Assembly (NCBI GenBank): GCA_002418725.1
Contig: DIER01000031.1
Coordinates: forward strand, 54,385-118,384
Source of the DNA: Acholeplasmataceae bacterium UBA5769
GTDB lineage: Bacteria; Bacillota_I; Bacilli_A; Acholeplasmatales; Acholeplasmataceae
Length of the DNA stretch: 64,000 bases
Reading direction: 5' to 3'
The translations under genes were made by a program, and so were the position numbers. The notes below the pieces were generated by a model that did not search any database, had not been told where the DNA came from, and saw nothing but the letters and a program-made list of their open reading frames with translations. Of this stretch, positions 8,542-17,226 are shown piece by piece; the first letter of the stretch is position 1, and each line of letters starts with the position of its first letter.

Positions 8542-10032
8542 ATGGAAAAAGATCACCAGCTTACACCCTTTTTTACCAAACTTGTCGAATATGCAGAATC
8601 TGGAACCATTTCACACGATGTTCCAGGGCATAAACTCGGTCAAATTCCAAATGAACTTTTAGATTATGCTGGACCAACGATGTTCAAACTTGATGCCAAT
8701 GCACCCAGAGGTCTAGATAATTTAAATCGTCCAACTGGAGTGATTAAGGAAGCTGCAGAATTGATGGCAGATGCGTTTGGCGCAGAAAAAGCATATTTTT
8801 TAACCGGCGGAACAACCATGGGTATATTAGCCATGATTATGAGTGTTTGTCGTGCTAAGGAAAAAATTATATTACCGCGTAACGTTCATAAATCGGCGAT
8901 CAACGCCCTTATTTTAAGTGGTGCAGTTCCCGTTTTTGTTAAACCTTATATCGATCATGAACTCGGTATTGCGAATCATATGGAATACGATGAAGTTGAA
9001 AAAGCGATACTTGAAAATCCTGATGCAAAAGCTGTGTTCGTGATTAACCCAACCTATTTTGGTGTAGCAAGTGATTTAAAACGTATTGTAGAACTTGCAC
9101 ACGATAAAGAGATGATGGTTTTAGTGGATGAAGCACATGGTTCTCATTTACCTTTTTCTGATCAACTCCCGATGAGTTCGATGGAAGCTGGTGCAGATAT
9201 GAGTTCATGTTCACTGCATAAAACCGTGGGCTCTTTAACCCAAAGTTCTATTTTGATTGCACAAGGACCCAATGTGGATCATTTAAGACTTCGTTCAACG
9301 ATCAACATGATTCAAAGCACATCTCCTTCTAGCTTGCTTCTTGCAAGTCTTGATGTGGCAAGAAAACATATTTACTTTGAAGGACCTAAACAAATTCCAG
9401 TATTGATTGAAATGGCTAAAAAAGCGAGAGATCAAATCAATCAAATCCCCGGATTAAAGGCAGCAGATGATCATTACTTTGAGAACAATGAATCCTTTGA
9501 TTACGATGAAACGAAGATTTTAGTTAAAGTTTCTGATTTAGGGATCAGTGGATTTGATGTTTATAAAGAACTTTTCGATGAACATCACATTCAATTAGAA
9601 CTTGCAGAAACACACTTGGTGCTTGCTGTGTTATCGATTGGTACGAGACAAAGTGATTTAGACCATCTCGTTCAAGCATTAGCTAAGGTCTCAGAAAAGT
9701 ATCGAGCTTATCATTTACCACCATTAGAAGCGAGAATTCGTGTGAATTTTCCTGAAGCTTACACAAGACCTCGTGAAGCGTATCATGCACCAAAGAAAAT
9801 TGTGCCTTTAAATCAAGCAGTCGATGAAATTGCTGCTGAATCAATCATGATTTATCCACCAGGTATTCCCATTGTGATTCCAGGTGAGATCATCAGTCAA
9901 GATATTTTAGATGACCTTGAGTTTTACCAACGTAGTGGTTCTGTGATCTTAAGTGACACAGAAGGAGGCTACGTTAAAATCATAGATAAAGAATATTGGG
10001 AAAAGTGGAGCGAAATTTATGAAGATGAATAA
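8542..10032 (+). CDS. speA: Arginine decarboxylase (Orn/Lys/Arg decarboxylase family, short form)
   Basis: PLP-dependent fold-type-I decarboxylase; by context it converts arginine to agmatine. Visible motifs are 'TGGTTMGILAMI' (88-99, phosphate-binding turn), 'DEAHGSH' (196-202, PLP ring contacts) and 'SCSLHKT' (222-228), where K227 should form the Schiff base. At 496 residues it resembles the Bacillus SpeA/YaaO type, not the 700-750-residue enterobacterial inducible enzymes. Substrate cannot be read from motifs alone in this family. The assignment to arginine rests on the 14-base overlap with an agmatinase-like gene downstream. GGAAAGGTGG precedes the start. Confidence 0.85.
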   Translation: MEKDHQLTPFFTKLVEYAESGTISHDVPGHKLGQIPNELLDYAGPTMFKLDANAPRGLDNLNRPTGVIKEAAELMADAFGAEKAYFLTGGTTMGILAMIMSVCRAKEKIILPRNVHKSAINALILSGAVPVFVKPYIDHELGIANHMEYDEVEKAILENPDAKAVFVINPTYFGVASDLKRIVELAHDKEMMVLVDEAHGSHLPFSDQLPMSSMEAGADMSSCSLHKTVGSLTQSSILIAQGPNVDHLRLRSTINMIQSTSPSSLLLASLDVARKHIYFEGPKQIPVLIEMAKKARDQINQIPGLKAADDHYFENNESFDYDETKILVKVSDLGISGFDVYKELFDEHHIQLELAETHLVLAVLSIGTRQSDLDHLVQALAKVSEKYRAYHLPPLEARIRVNFPEAYTRPREAYHAPKKIVPLNQAVDEIAAESIMIYPPGIPIVIPGEIISQDILDDLEFYQRSGSVILSDTEGGYVKIIDKEYWEKWSEIYEDE

Positions 10033-10894
10033 AGTGGATTTATCCTTCCAAAGTTGTAAGAGCACATATGAAGAAGCGGATGTTGTCATTTTTAGTGTCC
10101 CTATGGATGCGACCACATCGTTTCGTCCAGGCACACGTTTTGCAGGAAATGCGATTCGTGTGGATTCATTTGGGGTTGAATGGTATTCTCCCTATAGAGA
10201 ACGCGATTTAAATGAGTTTAAAACAGCGGATATTGGTGATTTAGATTTGCCGATTGGTGCCGTTGATGATGCACTTGATATCATCTATAACACAACAAAA
10301 CAAATTTTAGCAGACGGTAAAACGCCGATGATGGTTGGCGGTGAACACTTAGTAAGCTATCCAGTGATTAAAGCTGTATTCGAAAAATACCCTAATCTTC
10401 ACATCATTCATTTGGATGCACATACGGATTTAAGAACTGAATTCTTTGGTAGAAAATTATCACATGCAACCTTTATGAGACATGTTCATGCGTTTGTGGG
10501 TGATGGCAAGATTTACCAATTTGGCATTCGTAGTGGTGAAAAACCTGAATTTGATTGGGCGAAAGCTGGTCATGTGACAATGCGTAAGTTCGACTTTGAA
10601 GGACTTGATAAAGTCGTTGAAAAGTTAAAAGACGTTCCCGTTTACATTACCATCGATTTAGATGTCTTAGACCCTTCTGTCTTCCCGGGTACAGGAACAC
10701 CTGAACCAGGTGGGATGCAATATAAAGATCTCCTTTGGGCTTTTGAACAGTTTGAAAAATTAAACCATTTAGTTGCAGCAGATTTTGTTGAGTTAGCACC
10801 GATGCTAGACCCATCTGGAGCTTCAACAGCAGTTGCAGCAAAGACCCTTCGAGAAATGGTTTTAATCCTCCAAAAGAATTTAGAGAAAAGATAA
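10019..10894 (+). CDS. speB: Agmatinase (ureohydrolase)
   Basis: Cleaves agmatine to putrescine and urea in the cytoplasm. All manganese-binding ureohydrolase signatures are present: 'GGEH' (107-110), 'HLDAHTD' (131-137) and 'DLDVLDP' (213-219), which is followed by 'GTGTPEPGG', a pattern typical of agmatinases. Length 291 residues is normal. The start codon overlaps the end of speA; GGAG eight bases upstream supports position 10019, with an alternative ATG at 10025. Arginase is the alternative, but the speA neighbour makes agmatinase the better reading. Confidence 0.88.
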   Translation: MKMNKVDLSFQSCKSTYEEADVVIFSVPMDATTSFRPGTRFAGNAIRVDSFGVEWYSPYRERDLNEFKTADIGDLDLPIGAVDDALDIIYNTTKQILADGKTPMMVGGEHLVSYPVIKAVFEKYPNLHIIHLDAHTDLRTEFFGRKLSHATFMRHVHAFVGDGKIYQFGIRSGEKPEFDWAKAGHVTMRKFDFEGLDKVVEKLKDVPVYITIDLDVLDPSVFPGTGTPEPGGMQYKDLLWAFEQFEKLNHLVAADFVELAPMLDPSGASTAVAAKTLREMVLILQKNLEKR

Positions 10895-10900
10895 CATCGA

Positions 10901-10932
10901 AAAGGAATTCAGTCATCTGAGTTCCTTTTTTT
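10901..10932 (+). terminator. Intrinsic terminator of speAB
   Basis: Twelve-bp stem AAAGGAATTCAG / CTGAGTTCCTTT with loop TCAT and a T run. Confidence 0.93.
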
Positions 10933-10980
10933 ATGGTTTTGGTGTGAATTTATACATATTTGATTTTTTAGGCTTTCTAG

Positions 10981-10994
10981 GGCTTTATAAAGCC
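10981..10994. promoter_or_regulatory. Perfect palindrome upstream of pdh, possible operator
   Basis: GGCTTTATAAAGCC is a perfect 14-bp palindrome about 60 bp upstream of the pdhA -35 box and 50 bp after the speAB terminator. No T run follows, so it is not a terminator. A regulator-binding site is inference only. Confidence 0.35.
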
Positions 10995-11053
10995 AACAAA
11001 TATCTTTAATACATTTTCTCTAAATTGTAAACATTTGGCTATAAGCAAAGCTT

Positions 11054-11082
11054 TTGAATAAACTTCCTCCATCAAGTATAAT
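11054..11082 (+). promoter_or_regulatory. Promoter of the pdh operon
   Basis: TTGAAT, 17-bp spacer, TATAAT, ending 29 bp before the pdhA start, which is preceded by AAGGAGG. Confidence 0.8.
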
Positions 11083-11111
11083 GAGAGTGCAAAAACAAGG
11101 AGGAATGAATC

Positions 11112-12200
11112 ATGTTAATCAAAAACTATGATCCACTAAAAAAGAAGCAACTCCAAATTTTAGATGAAAAGGGCAAGATAGTTGCACCTGATCTTGAACC
11201 TAAATTGGACAAAGAAACGCTTCTCAAAATGTACAAAACGATGGCTTTAGGTCGTATTTCAGACATTAAAGCACTTCAATATCAGCGTCAAGGGCGTCTT
11301 TTGACTTACCCACCTAACAAAGGTCAAGAAGCAACTCAAGTAGGTGCTATGGCTGCATTAGAACCTCAAGACTGGCTATCACCAGCATTTAGAGAATTAA
11401 ATGCGATGTTATATCGTGGCGTCAAATTAGAGCAAACATTTATGTATTGGTATGGTAACGAATGGGGTAACCATTTTGATGAAGACGTACGCGTTCTACC
11501 TGTGAACGTCATCATCGGTTCTCAAATCAATCATGCTGCAGGTCTCGCTTACGCATCGAAGGTTTTAAAGAAGAATGAAGTGGCGATTGCAACCATTGGT
11601 GATGGTGGTACATCACATGGTGAATTCTATGAAGGTTTAAACTTTGCAGCAGCATACAACGCACCACTCGTCGTTGTTATACAAAATAACCAATGGGCGA
11701 TTTCAACCCCACGTGCGAAAGCGACAAAGGCTGAAACTTTAGCTCAAAAAGCCTATGCGTTTGGTATTCCAGGCATTCAAGTTGATGGGAATGACGTGTT
11801 AGCCGTTTATGCAGCAACCAAAGAAGCAGTTGATTATGCACGTCAAGGCAATGGTCCTGTGTTAATTGAAGCAGTGACATACCGTTTAGGCGCACATACC
11901 ACATCTGATGACCCAACCATTTATCGTAAAGATGAAGAAGTAAAGGCTTGGGAAAAGAAAGATCCGATGATTCGTTTTAAGAAATACTTAATCGATAAAG
12001 GTTATTGGACTGAAGAGGAAGATCAAAAATTAGAAGAAGAAAATACAGCATATGTCGGTGAAACATTTAAGAAGGTTGAACAAACAGGTGATGCAGAACT
12101 CATTGACATCTTTAAGTACACCTATAAAGAAATGACACCTCAGTTAAATGAGCAGTATGAGTATATCAAAAACTTTTTAAAAGAACAGGAGGGTAAATAA
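11112..12200 (+). CDS. pdhA: Pyruvate dehydrogenase E1 alpha subunit
   Basis: Thiamine-diphosphate-dependent decarboxylase half of the E1 component; with the beta subunit it decarboxylates pyruvate and acetylates the E2 lipoyl arm. The ThDP motif runs from 'GDG' (163-165) to 'NN' (192-193). 'YRLGAHTTSDDPTIYR' is the usual phosphorylation-loop-like region of E1 alpha. Length 362 is normal. It is the first gene of a four-gene operon with a strong promoter and ribosome binding site. A branched-chain 2-oxoacid specificity cannot be excluded from sequence, but gene order and similarity pattern point to PDH. Confidence 0.93.
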   Translation: MLIKNYDPLKKKQLQILDEKGKIVAPDLEPKLDKETLLKMYKTMALGRISDIKALQYQRQGRLLTYPPNKGQEATQVGAMAALEPQDWLSPAFRELNAMLYRGVKLEQTFMYWYGNEWGNHFDEDVRVLPVNVIIGSQINHAAGLAYASKVLKKNEVAIATIGDGGTSHGEFYEGLNFAAAYNAPLVVVIQNNQWAISTPRAKATKAETLAQKAYAFGIPGIQVDGNDVLAVYAATKEAVDYARQGNGPVLIEAVTYRLGAHTTSDDPTIYRKDEEVKAWEKKDPMIRFKKYLIDKGYWTEEEDQKLEEENTAYVGETFKKVEQTGDAELIDIFKYTYKEMTPQLNEQYEYIKNFLKEQEGK

Positions 12201-12202
12201 AC

Positions 12203-13180
12203 ATGGCAGTCTTAACATTATTAGAAGCAATCAACCAAGCCTTAGACCAAAAGATGGCAGATGATTCACGCGTTGTCGTCTATGGTGAAGATGCTGGTTT
12301 TGAAGGCGGCGTGTTTAGAGTAACCGCTGGTCTTCAAAAGAAATATGGTGAAGATCGTGTCTTTGACACACCGATTGCAGAAGCTGCAATCACAGGGAGT
12401 GCGATCGGTATGGCAATTAATGGCTTAATTCCAGTTGCAGAAATCCAGTTTGATGGTTTCGTCTTCCCAGGGTATACCGAAATTGTTACCCATATGGCGA
12501 GATATCGTAACAGATCACGTGGTCGTCACGGGTTACCCATTGTGGTTCGTTTTCCCGTGGGCGGTGGCATTCGCGCACTTGAACACCACTCCGAATCCAT
12601 TGAAACACTTTTAGGTCACATTCCAGGATTAAAGGTTGTGATTCCTTCTACACCTTATGATGCGAAGGGATTGTTAATTTCTGCAATTGAAGATCCAGAT
12701 CCAGTCATCTACATGGAACCAAAGCGTATTTATCGTTCAGGTAAACAAGAAGTGCCTGAAGAGATGTACCGGATTCCTATCGGAAAAGCAAAAGTTGTGA
12801 AAGAAGGTAGCGATGTGACTGTTGTCGCATGGGGTGCTATCGTTCGTGAAGTTGAAAAAGCGATGAAGTTATTAGAAAATGATAACATCAGCATTGAACT
12901 CATTGATCTCAGATCGATCAGTCCAATTGATGAAGAAACCATAATTAACTCTGTAAAGAAAACCGGACGTTTTGTTGTCGTTCAAGAAGCGGTTAAAACG
13001 TATGGTCCTGGTGCCGAACTGATTTCATTAGTTAATGAAAAAGCATTCCTTCATTTAGAAGCTGCACCTGCAAGAGTCACTGGTTTTGATATCACGGTAC
13101 CTCTTGCAAAAGGTGAGAACTATCACTTTGTTCAACCAGAAAGAATTGCTGCTGAAATTAAAAAAGTAGCGAAGTTCTAA
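12203..13180 (+). CDS. pdhB: Pyruvate dehydrogenase E1 beta subunit
   Basis: Forms the alpha2-beta2 E1 heterotetramer with PdhA. The N-terminal catalytic part has 'VVYGEDAGFEGGVFRVT' with the ThDP-activating Glu, 'FDTPIAEAAITG' and 'AEIQFDGFVFP'. The C-terminal transketolase-type domain begins near residue 200 ('VTVVAWGAIV'). Length 325 is typical. The gene starts two bases after the pdhA stop, with GGAGG overlapping the pdhA end. Confidence 0.95.
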   Translation: MAVLTLLEAINQALDQKMADDSRVVVYGEDAGFEGGVFRVTAGLQKKYGEDRVFDTPIAEAAITGSAIGMAINGLIPVAEIQFDGFVFPGYTEIVTHMARYRNRSRGRHGLPIVVRFPVGGGIRALEHHSESIETLLGHIPGLKVVIPSTPYDAKGLLISAIEDPDPVIYMEPKRIYRSGKQEVPEEMYRIPIGKAKVVKEGSDVTVVAWGAIVREVEKAMKLLENDNISIELIDLRSISPIDEETIINSVKKTGRFVVVQEAVKTYGPGAELISLVNEKAFLHLEAAPARVTGFDITVPLAKGENYHFVQPERIAAEIKKVAKF

Positions 13181-13193
13181 GGAGGGAAACATT

Positions 13194-14489
13194 ATGTATG
13201 CATTTAAATTTGCCGATATCGGTGAAGGTATTCACGAAGGTAAGATTTTAAAGTGGCATTTTAAAGTTGGCGATAAGGTCAAAGAAGGCGAAACTTTAGT
13301 GGTTGTTGAAACCGATAAGGTTAATGCTGAACTTCCTTCACCTGTTGACGGTATCATTGAATCGATTGGTTCAAAAGAAGGCGACACCATTCATGTGGGT
13401 GATGTTTTAGTTGTCATTAACGATGGTACCGGTGGTGAAGCACCAAAGAAGGAAGAAGTAAAAAAAGAAGAACCTAAAAATGAACCTGTCTCTGAAGGTA
13501 AAGCTGCGCCAGGCGTCATTGGACAGATTGAAGTTTCAGAAGAGGTCATGGCATCCTCTACAGAAAGTTCTTCTAAAAAAGAAGCTACGGAAAAAGGTAA
13601 AGCTTTAGCAACACCTGTTGCACGTCAGATGGCGAAAGATTTAGGTTTAGATATTAACCAGATTACAGGTAGTGGTGAATTTGGACGTGTTCTCAAAGAA
13701 GACATTCAAAAGGCTTTTGATAGTAAGCAAAATGGTGGTAAGCAAGCACCTGTTCAAATGGCGGTACCTAAGGTATCGATTAGTACTCAAGGTGATGTAG
13801 AAATCGTTGAGATTACTAAACTTAGAAAAGCCATTGTGAGAAGCATGACGTTATCGAAGCAAGTGATTCCTCATACCGTTTTAATGGACGAGATTATCGT
13901 CGATAAACTCGTTGACTTAAGAAACAAAGTGAAGGAACAAGCTGCTGCACAAAACATTAAGTTAACCTACATGGCATTTATCATTAAAGCTGTTGTATTA
14001 GCACTCAAGCAGTTTCCAACGTTTAACGCATCTTTCGATCATGAAAATGACCGTATGATTTTAAAGAAGTTTTATAACATTGGTATGGCTGTGGATACAA
14101 AGGATGGCCTTATTGTCCCAAATATCAAAGATGCAGATAAGAAGAGTATTTTAGAATTAGCGAAAGAATTAAGAGAAGTTGCTGATCAAACGATTGCACG
14201 TACAGTACAATTATCACAACTTCAAAATGCAACGTTCTCCATCACCAACTTTGGTGCTGCAGATGTCGCGTTTGGTACACCGATAATCCCCCATCCTGAA
14301 GTGGGCATCTTAGGTGTTGGCAAGATCAGTCAAAAAGCTGTTGTTGTCGATGGCGAGATTAAAGTTAGCTACGTATTACCACTATCACTAGCAGTCGATC
14401 ACCGCGTGATTGACGGTGCAGAGGCAGGAAGATTTTTAAATGTCATTAAGTCTTTATTAAATGACCCAATGATGTTACTATTAAGTTGA
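13194..14489 (+). CDS. pdhC: Dihydrolipoyllysine acetyltransferase (PDH E2)
   Basis: Transfers the acetyl group from the lipoyl arm to CoA and forms the core of the complex. Domains: one lipoyl domain (1-77) with the lipoylation site K42 in 'ETDKVNAE'; a Lys/Glu/Pro-rich linker (80-135); a peripheral-subunit-binding domain (138-172, 'ATPVARQMAKDLGLDI'); a second linker; and the catalytic domain (about 203-431) with active-site 'DHRVIDG' (402-408). A single lipoyl domain is usual for Gram-positives. The start follows AGGAGGG. Confidence 0.95.
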   Translation: MYAFKFADIGEGIHEGKILKWHFKVGDKVKEGETLVVVETDKVNAELPSPVDGIIESIGSKEGDTIHVGDVLVVINDGTGGEAPKKEEVKKEEPKNEPVSEGKAAPGVIGQIEVSEEVMASSTESSSKKEATEKGKALATPVARQMAKDLGLDINQITGSGEFGRVLKEDIQKAFDSKQNGGKQAPVQMAVPKVSISTQGDVEIVEITKLRKAIVRSMTLSKQVIPHTVLMDEIIVDKLVDLRNKVKEQAAAQNIKLTYMAFIIKAVVLALKQFPTFNASFDHENDRMILKKFYNIGMAVDTKDGLIVPNIKDADKKSILELAKELREVADQTIARTVQLSQLQNATFSITNFGAADVAFGTPIIPHPEVGILGVGKISQKAVVVDGEIKVSYVLPLSLAVDHRVIDGAEAGRFLNVIKSLLNDPMMLLLS

Positions 14490-14499
14490 GGTGATTTCG

Positions 14500-15873
14500 T
14501 TGAAGACATTTGATATTGTTGTATTAGGAGGTGGACCTGGGGGTTATGTTGCAGCCATTAAGGCGGCACAACTTGGCGCGAAGGTCGGTCTGATTGAAAA
14601 AGAAGTCGTGGGTGGTATTTGCCTGAATCATGGGTGCATCCCAACCAAGACCTTATTAAAAAATGCGAAAGTCTATAAGACCATAAAGCATGCAGCTGAA
14701 TACGGAGTCGTTTTAGGTGGTGACGTTTCTTACGATTGGTCACAAATGCTTAAACGTAAGGATTTAGTTGTTAAAAAGCTAACCATGGGTGTTGGTGGTT
14801 TATTAAAGAAGAACGGTGTTGAGGTGATTTCTGGTTTAGGGAAAGTCATTTCACCAACCAAGATTGAAGTGAATGGTGAAACGATTGAAACCAAGAACTT
14901 GATCTTAGCTACCGGAGCTTCTCCAATCATTCCACCTATTCCAGGATTAAAAGAAGCTTATGAAAAAAAGATTGCAGTCACATCCAGAGAACTCCTTCAA
15001 ATCAAGGATGCACCAAAGAAACTCGTTATCATTGGTGGTGGTGTGATTGGTGTTGAATTTGCAACCATCTTCTCATCGCTGGGTAGTGATGTGACCATCA
15101 TTGAAAAACTAGATGGTATTCTACCGATGATGGATGATGATATTAGAACCCAATACCAAAAGATTTTAAAGCGTGAAGGCATTAAAATCTATACTAGCGC
15201 TGAAGTGAAAGCAGTCAACGAACATGAAGTCGTTTACGCACTTGATGGAAAAGATGAAACGATCAAAGCGGATACTGTTTTAGTTTCTGTGGGTATGAGA
15301 CCTAATTCACAAGGCTTAGAAGCTTTAGGTTTAAAGATGGAACGTGCTGCCGTTTGGACAGATGAACATCTTGAAACGAGTGTTAAGGGTGTTTATGCCA
15401 TTGGCGACTTAAACGGAAAATACATGCTTGCGCATGTGGCTTCTGCGGAAGGATTGGTTGCTGCAGAATACATTATGGGTAAAAAAGATGCGCATATGCG
15501 TTATGATAGAGTACCCAATGCAGTCTATGGATCACCTGAAGTTGCCTCCGTTGGTTTAACCGAAAAAGAAGTCAAAGAAAAAGGATTAGCTTATAAAGTT
15601 TCAACTTTCCCGCTTCTTGCAAGTGGTAAAGCGATGGCTGATAATGAGAAAGACGGTTTTGTGAAACTCATTGTTTCAGAAAAATACCAAGAAATCTTGG
15701 GTGCACATATTTTATCTTATGGTGCGTCTGATCTGATTGCAGAACTTGGTGTGACGATGACTTTAGAAGGTACAGCACATGAAATTGCACATACCATTCA
15801 TCCGCATCCAACCTTATCTGAAATCATTATGGAAGCTGCACATGGTGCAGTGGATAAACCCATTCATATGTAG
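14500..15873 (+). CDS. pdhD: Dihydrolipoyl dehydrogenase (PDH E3)
   Basis: Flavoprotein that reoxidises dihydrolipoamide with NAD+. FAD-binding 'GGGPGG' is at 10-15, the redox disulfide C41/C46 sits in 'CLNHGCIPTK', the NAD-binding 'GGGVIGVEF' lies near residue 180, and the catalytic His is in 'HTIHPHPTLSE' near the C terminus. I place the start at TTG 14500, because GAGGTG lies five bases before it; an in-frame GTG at 14491 would overlap that ribosome binding site. It has no fused lipoyl domain, unlike some mollicute E3 proteins. Last gene of the operon; a strong terminator follows. Confidence 0.93.
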   Translation: MKTFDIVVLGGGPGGYVAAIKAAQLGAKVGLIEKEVVGGICLNHGCIPTKTLLKNAKVYKTIKHAAEYGVVLGGDVSYDWSQMLKRKDLVVKKLTMGVGGLLKKNGVEVISGLGKVISPTKIEVNGETIETKNLILATGASPIIPPIPGLKEAYEKKIAVTSRELLQIKDAPKKLVIIGGGVIGVEFATIFSSLGSDVTIIEKLDGILPMMDDDIRTQYQKILKREGIKIYTSAEVKAVNEHEVVYALDGKDETIKADTVLVSVGMRPNSQGLEALGLKMERAAVWTDEHLETSVKGVYAIGDLNGKYMLAHVASAEGLVAAEYIMGKKDAHMRYDRVPNAVYGSPEVASVGLTEKEVKEKGLAYKVSTFPLLASGKAMADNEKDGFVKLIVSEKYQEILGAHILSYGASDLIAELGVTMTLEGTAHEIAHTIHPHPTLSEIIMEAAHGAVDKPIHM

Positions 15874-15879
15874 GACACA

Positions 15880-15907
15880 AAAGAATCACGCAAGTGGTTC
15901 TTTTTTT
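15880..15907 (+). terminator. Intrinsic terminator of the pdh operon
   Basis: Ten-bp stem AAAGAATCAC / GTGGTTCTTT with a GCAA tetraloop and seven T. Confidence 0.95.
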
Positions 15908-15997
15908 AGATTTTCTATAGACAAAATGGCTTAATTAGAACGTTTTTAAGTATAGAAAATAATCTTTTTAAATAATCAATTTTGGCTTATAACTTTA

Positions 15998-16027
15998 TTG
16001 GACATCTATCTTTTCAAGTGATATAAT
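15998..16027 (+). promoter_or_regulatory. Promoter of the FMN-binding-like lipoprotein gene
   Basis: TTGGAC, 18-bp spacer, TATAAT; the gene has AGGAGGA eight bases before its start codon. Confidence 0.7.
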
Positions 16028-16061
16028 CCTCCTGTAAAAACTTTATTGTAGGAGGAATAGA

Positions 16062-17105
16062 ATGAAAAAAGTATTTTTTACAGGTTTAATGTTTATATTT
16101 GCATTCGTATTAATCGCATGTGGCACGAAAGAAGAAACCGTGGACTACAGCGGCGTTTATACAGGTTATTCTTGGAAGGATGAAGTTAAAGGTGTCGCAT
16201 TTGAGGATGCAACAGAGTATATTGAAACAACCCTTCATTTATCAAAAGAAGGCATCATTGAAGATGCTTCGATTGATTTTAAGATGAAAAAGGGTGATGT
16301 TTGGATCTCACGTTTGGATACGACAGCAGAAGTAAGTGTTGATTTTGATGTCACTCCAACGGCTGCAACCCCAGGTACAGCATACGTTCCAGGGACTTCG
16401 ATGTTCAGTGTGACAACAAATGCTTTAATGAGCTTTTATGCAGTCGCAGTTGATACAGATGGTACAGTCGCTGTACTTTTAGTAGATCCTATCACACGTT
16501 ATCAGTTTGAAATGAAAATCCCAAGTGATTTTGATTTCACAACATTGGTTGGTGATTTCACCATCGGTAGTGGTTTAATTGTACCAACCGTTCGTACAGC
16601 AGGTGGTGCTTTAATCAATCCAACCTCATGGGACAATTTAGCAACGAAGACATTCTTTAATATCAGTGGTTATTCACACGTTGTTAAAGATACAGGTGTT
16701 TTCGAAGGTGTTTCCAATAGTTCAACCATTCAGTTTATGCTTGAAAAGCTTGGTGTCACTTTTGTTGATGGAAAAGCAACTGAAATGGCAGTCGATTATG
16801 GATTCTTTGGTTTAGGTGGTTGGGCAGGCAACTATTCAGCCATTCGTCAATTTTTAATTGGTAAGAGTGCATTAGAAGTGTTATCTCTTGTTGATTGGAC
16901 ATTTGAAGATTATGTACCTGGTATCAATGACCAAAATCAATTTGGTGTTGATGTTCCTGCAGGTGTCACAAGAACAGCTCAAGATTCTTATGATACGATT
17001 GCGGGAGCAACCGTTAGAATGTCAAGAGAGTCAGAGTCTTATCAAAAGGCATTGGTTGCTGCAGGTATCCTGACACTAGATCAAGTGATCTTTGGTCGTT
17101 TCTAA
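16062..17105 (+). CDS. Lipoprotein with a C-terminal FMN-binding/flavinylation-like motif
   Basis: A lipoprotein of 347 residues: a signal peptide with lipobox 'LIAC' puts the acylated Cys at residue 20, anchoring it outside the membrane. The C-terminal segment 'DTIAGATVRMSRESESY' resembles the flavinylation motif of FMN-binding domains (PF04205), where the Thr after 'GA' is covalently flavinylated in NqrC/RnfG-like proteins. The middle is beta-rich and unrecognised. If flavinylated, it would act as an extracellular redox carrier, fitting the heme-binding lipoprotein near 24.2 kb. The domain call rests mainly on this short motif and the N-terminal 'SGVYTGYSW' pattern and is moderately uncertain. 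Monocistronic, with its own promoter and terminator. Confidence 0.6.
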   Translation: MKKVFFTGLMFIFAFVLIACGTKEETVDYSGVYTGYSWKDEVKGVAFEDATEYIETTLHLSKEGIIEDASIDFKMKKGDVWISRLDTTAEVSVDFDVTPTAATPGTAYVPGTSMFSVTTNALMSFYAVAVDTDGTVAVLLVDPITRYQFEMKIPSDFDFTTLVGDFTIGSGLIVPTVRTAGGALINPTSWDNLATKTFFNISGYSHVVKDTGVFEGVSNSSTIQFMLEKLGVTFVDGKATEMAVDYGFFGLGGWAGNYSAIRQFLIGKSALEVLSLVDWTFEDYVPGINDQNQFGVDVPAGVTRTAQDSYDTIAGATVRMSRESESYQKALVAAGILTLDQVIFGRF

Positions 17106-17131
17106 TCCAAAACATTAATCATGAATCATAT

Positions 17132-17168
17132 AAAGGTATACTATCGAAAAAGATAGCATGCCTTTTTT
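17132..17168 (+). terminator. Intrinsic terminator after the FMN-type lipoprotein
   Basis: AAAGGTAT-A-CTATC / GATAG-C-ATGCCTTT with a 6-nt loop and six T. Confidence 0.88.
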
Positions 17169-17226
17169 CATTTTCAACTCGAATGATGTTTGATATAATA
17201 GACCTAAGTATATAAGGGGGATTATC

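Noticed and set aside
11061..11104. CTTCCTCC upstream of pdhA, complementary to its AAGGAGG
   Set aside because: It lies in the promoter spacer, upstream of the transcription start, so no RNA hairpin can form.
16027..16057. TCCTCCT / AGGAGGA inverted repeat that could sequester the ribosome binding site of the lipoprotein gene at 16062
   Set aside because: The TCCTCCT half lies directly after the -10 box and before the expected transcription start, so it would not be in the mRNA.
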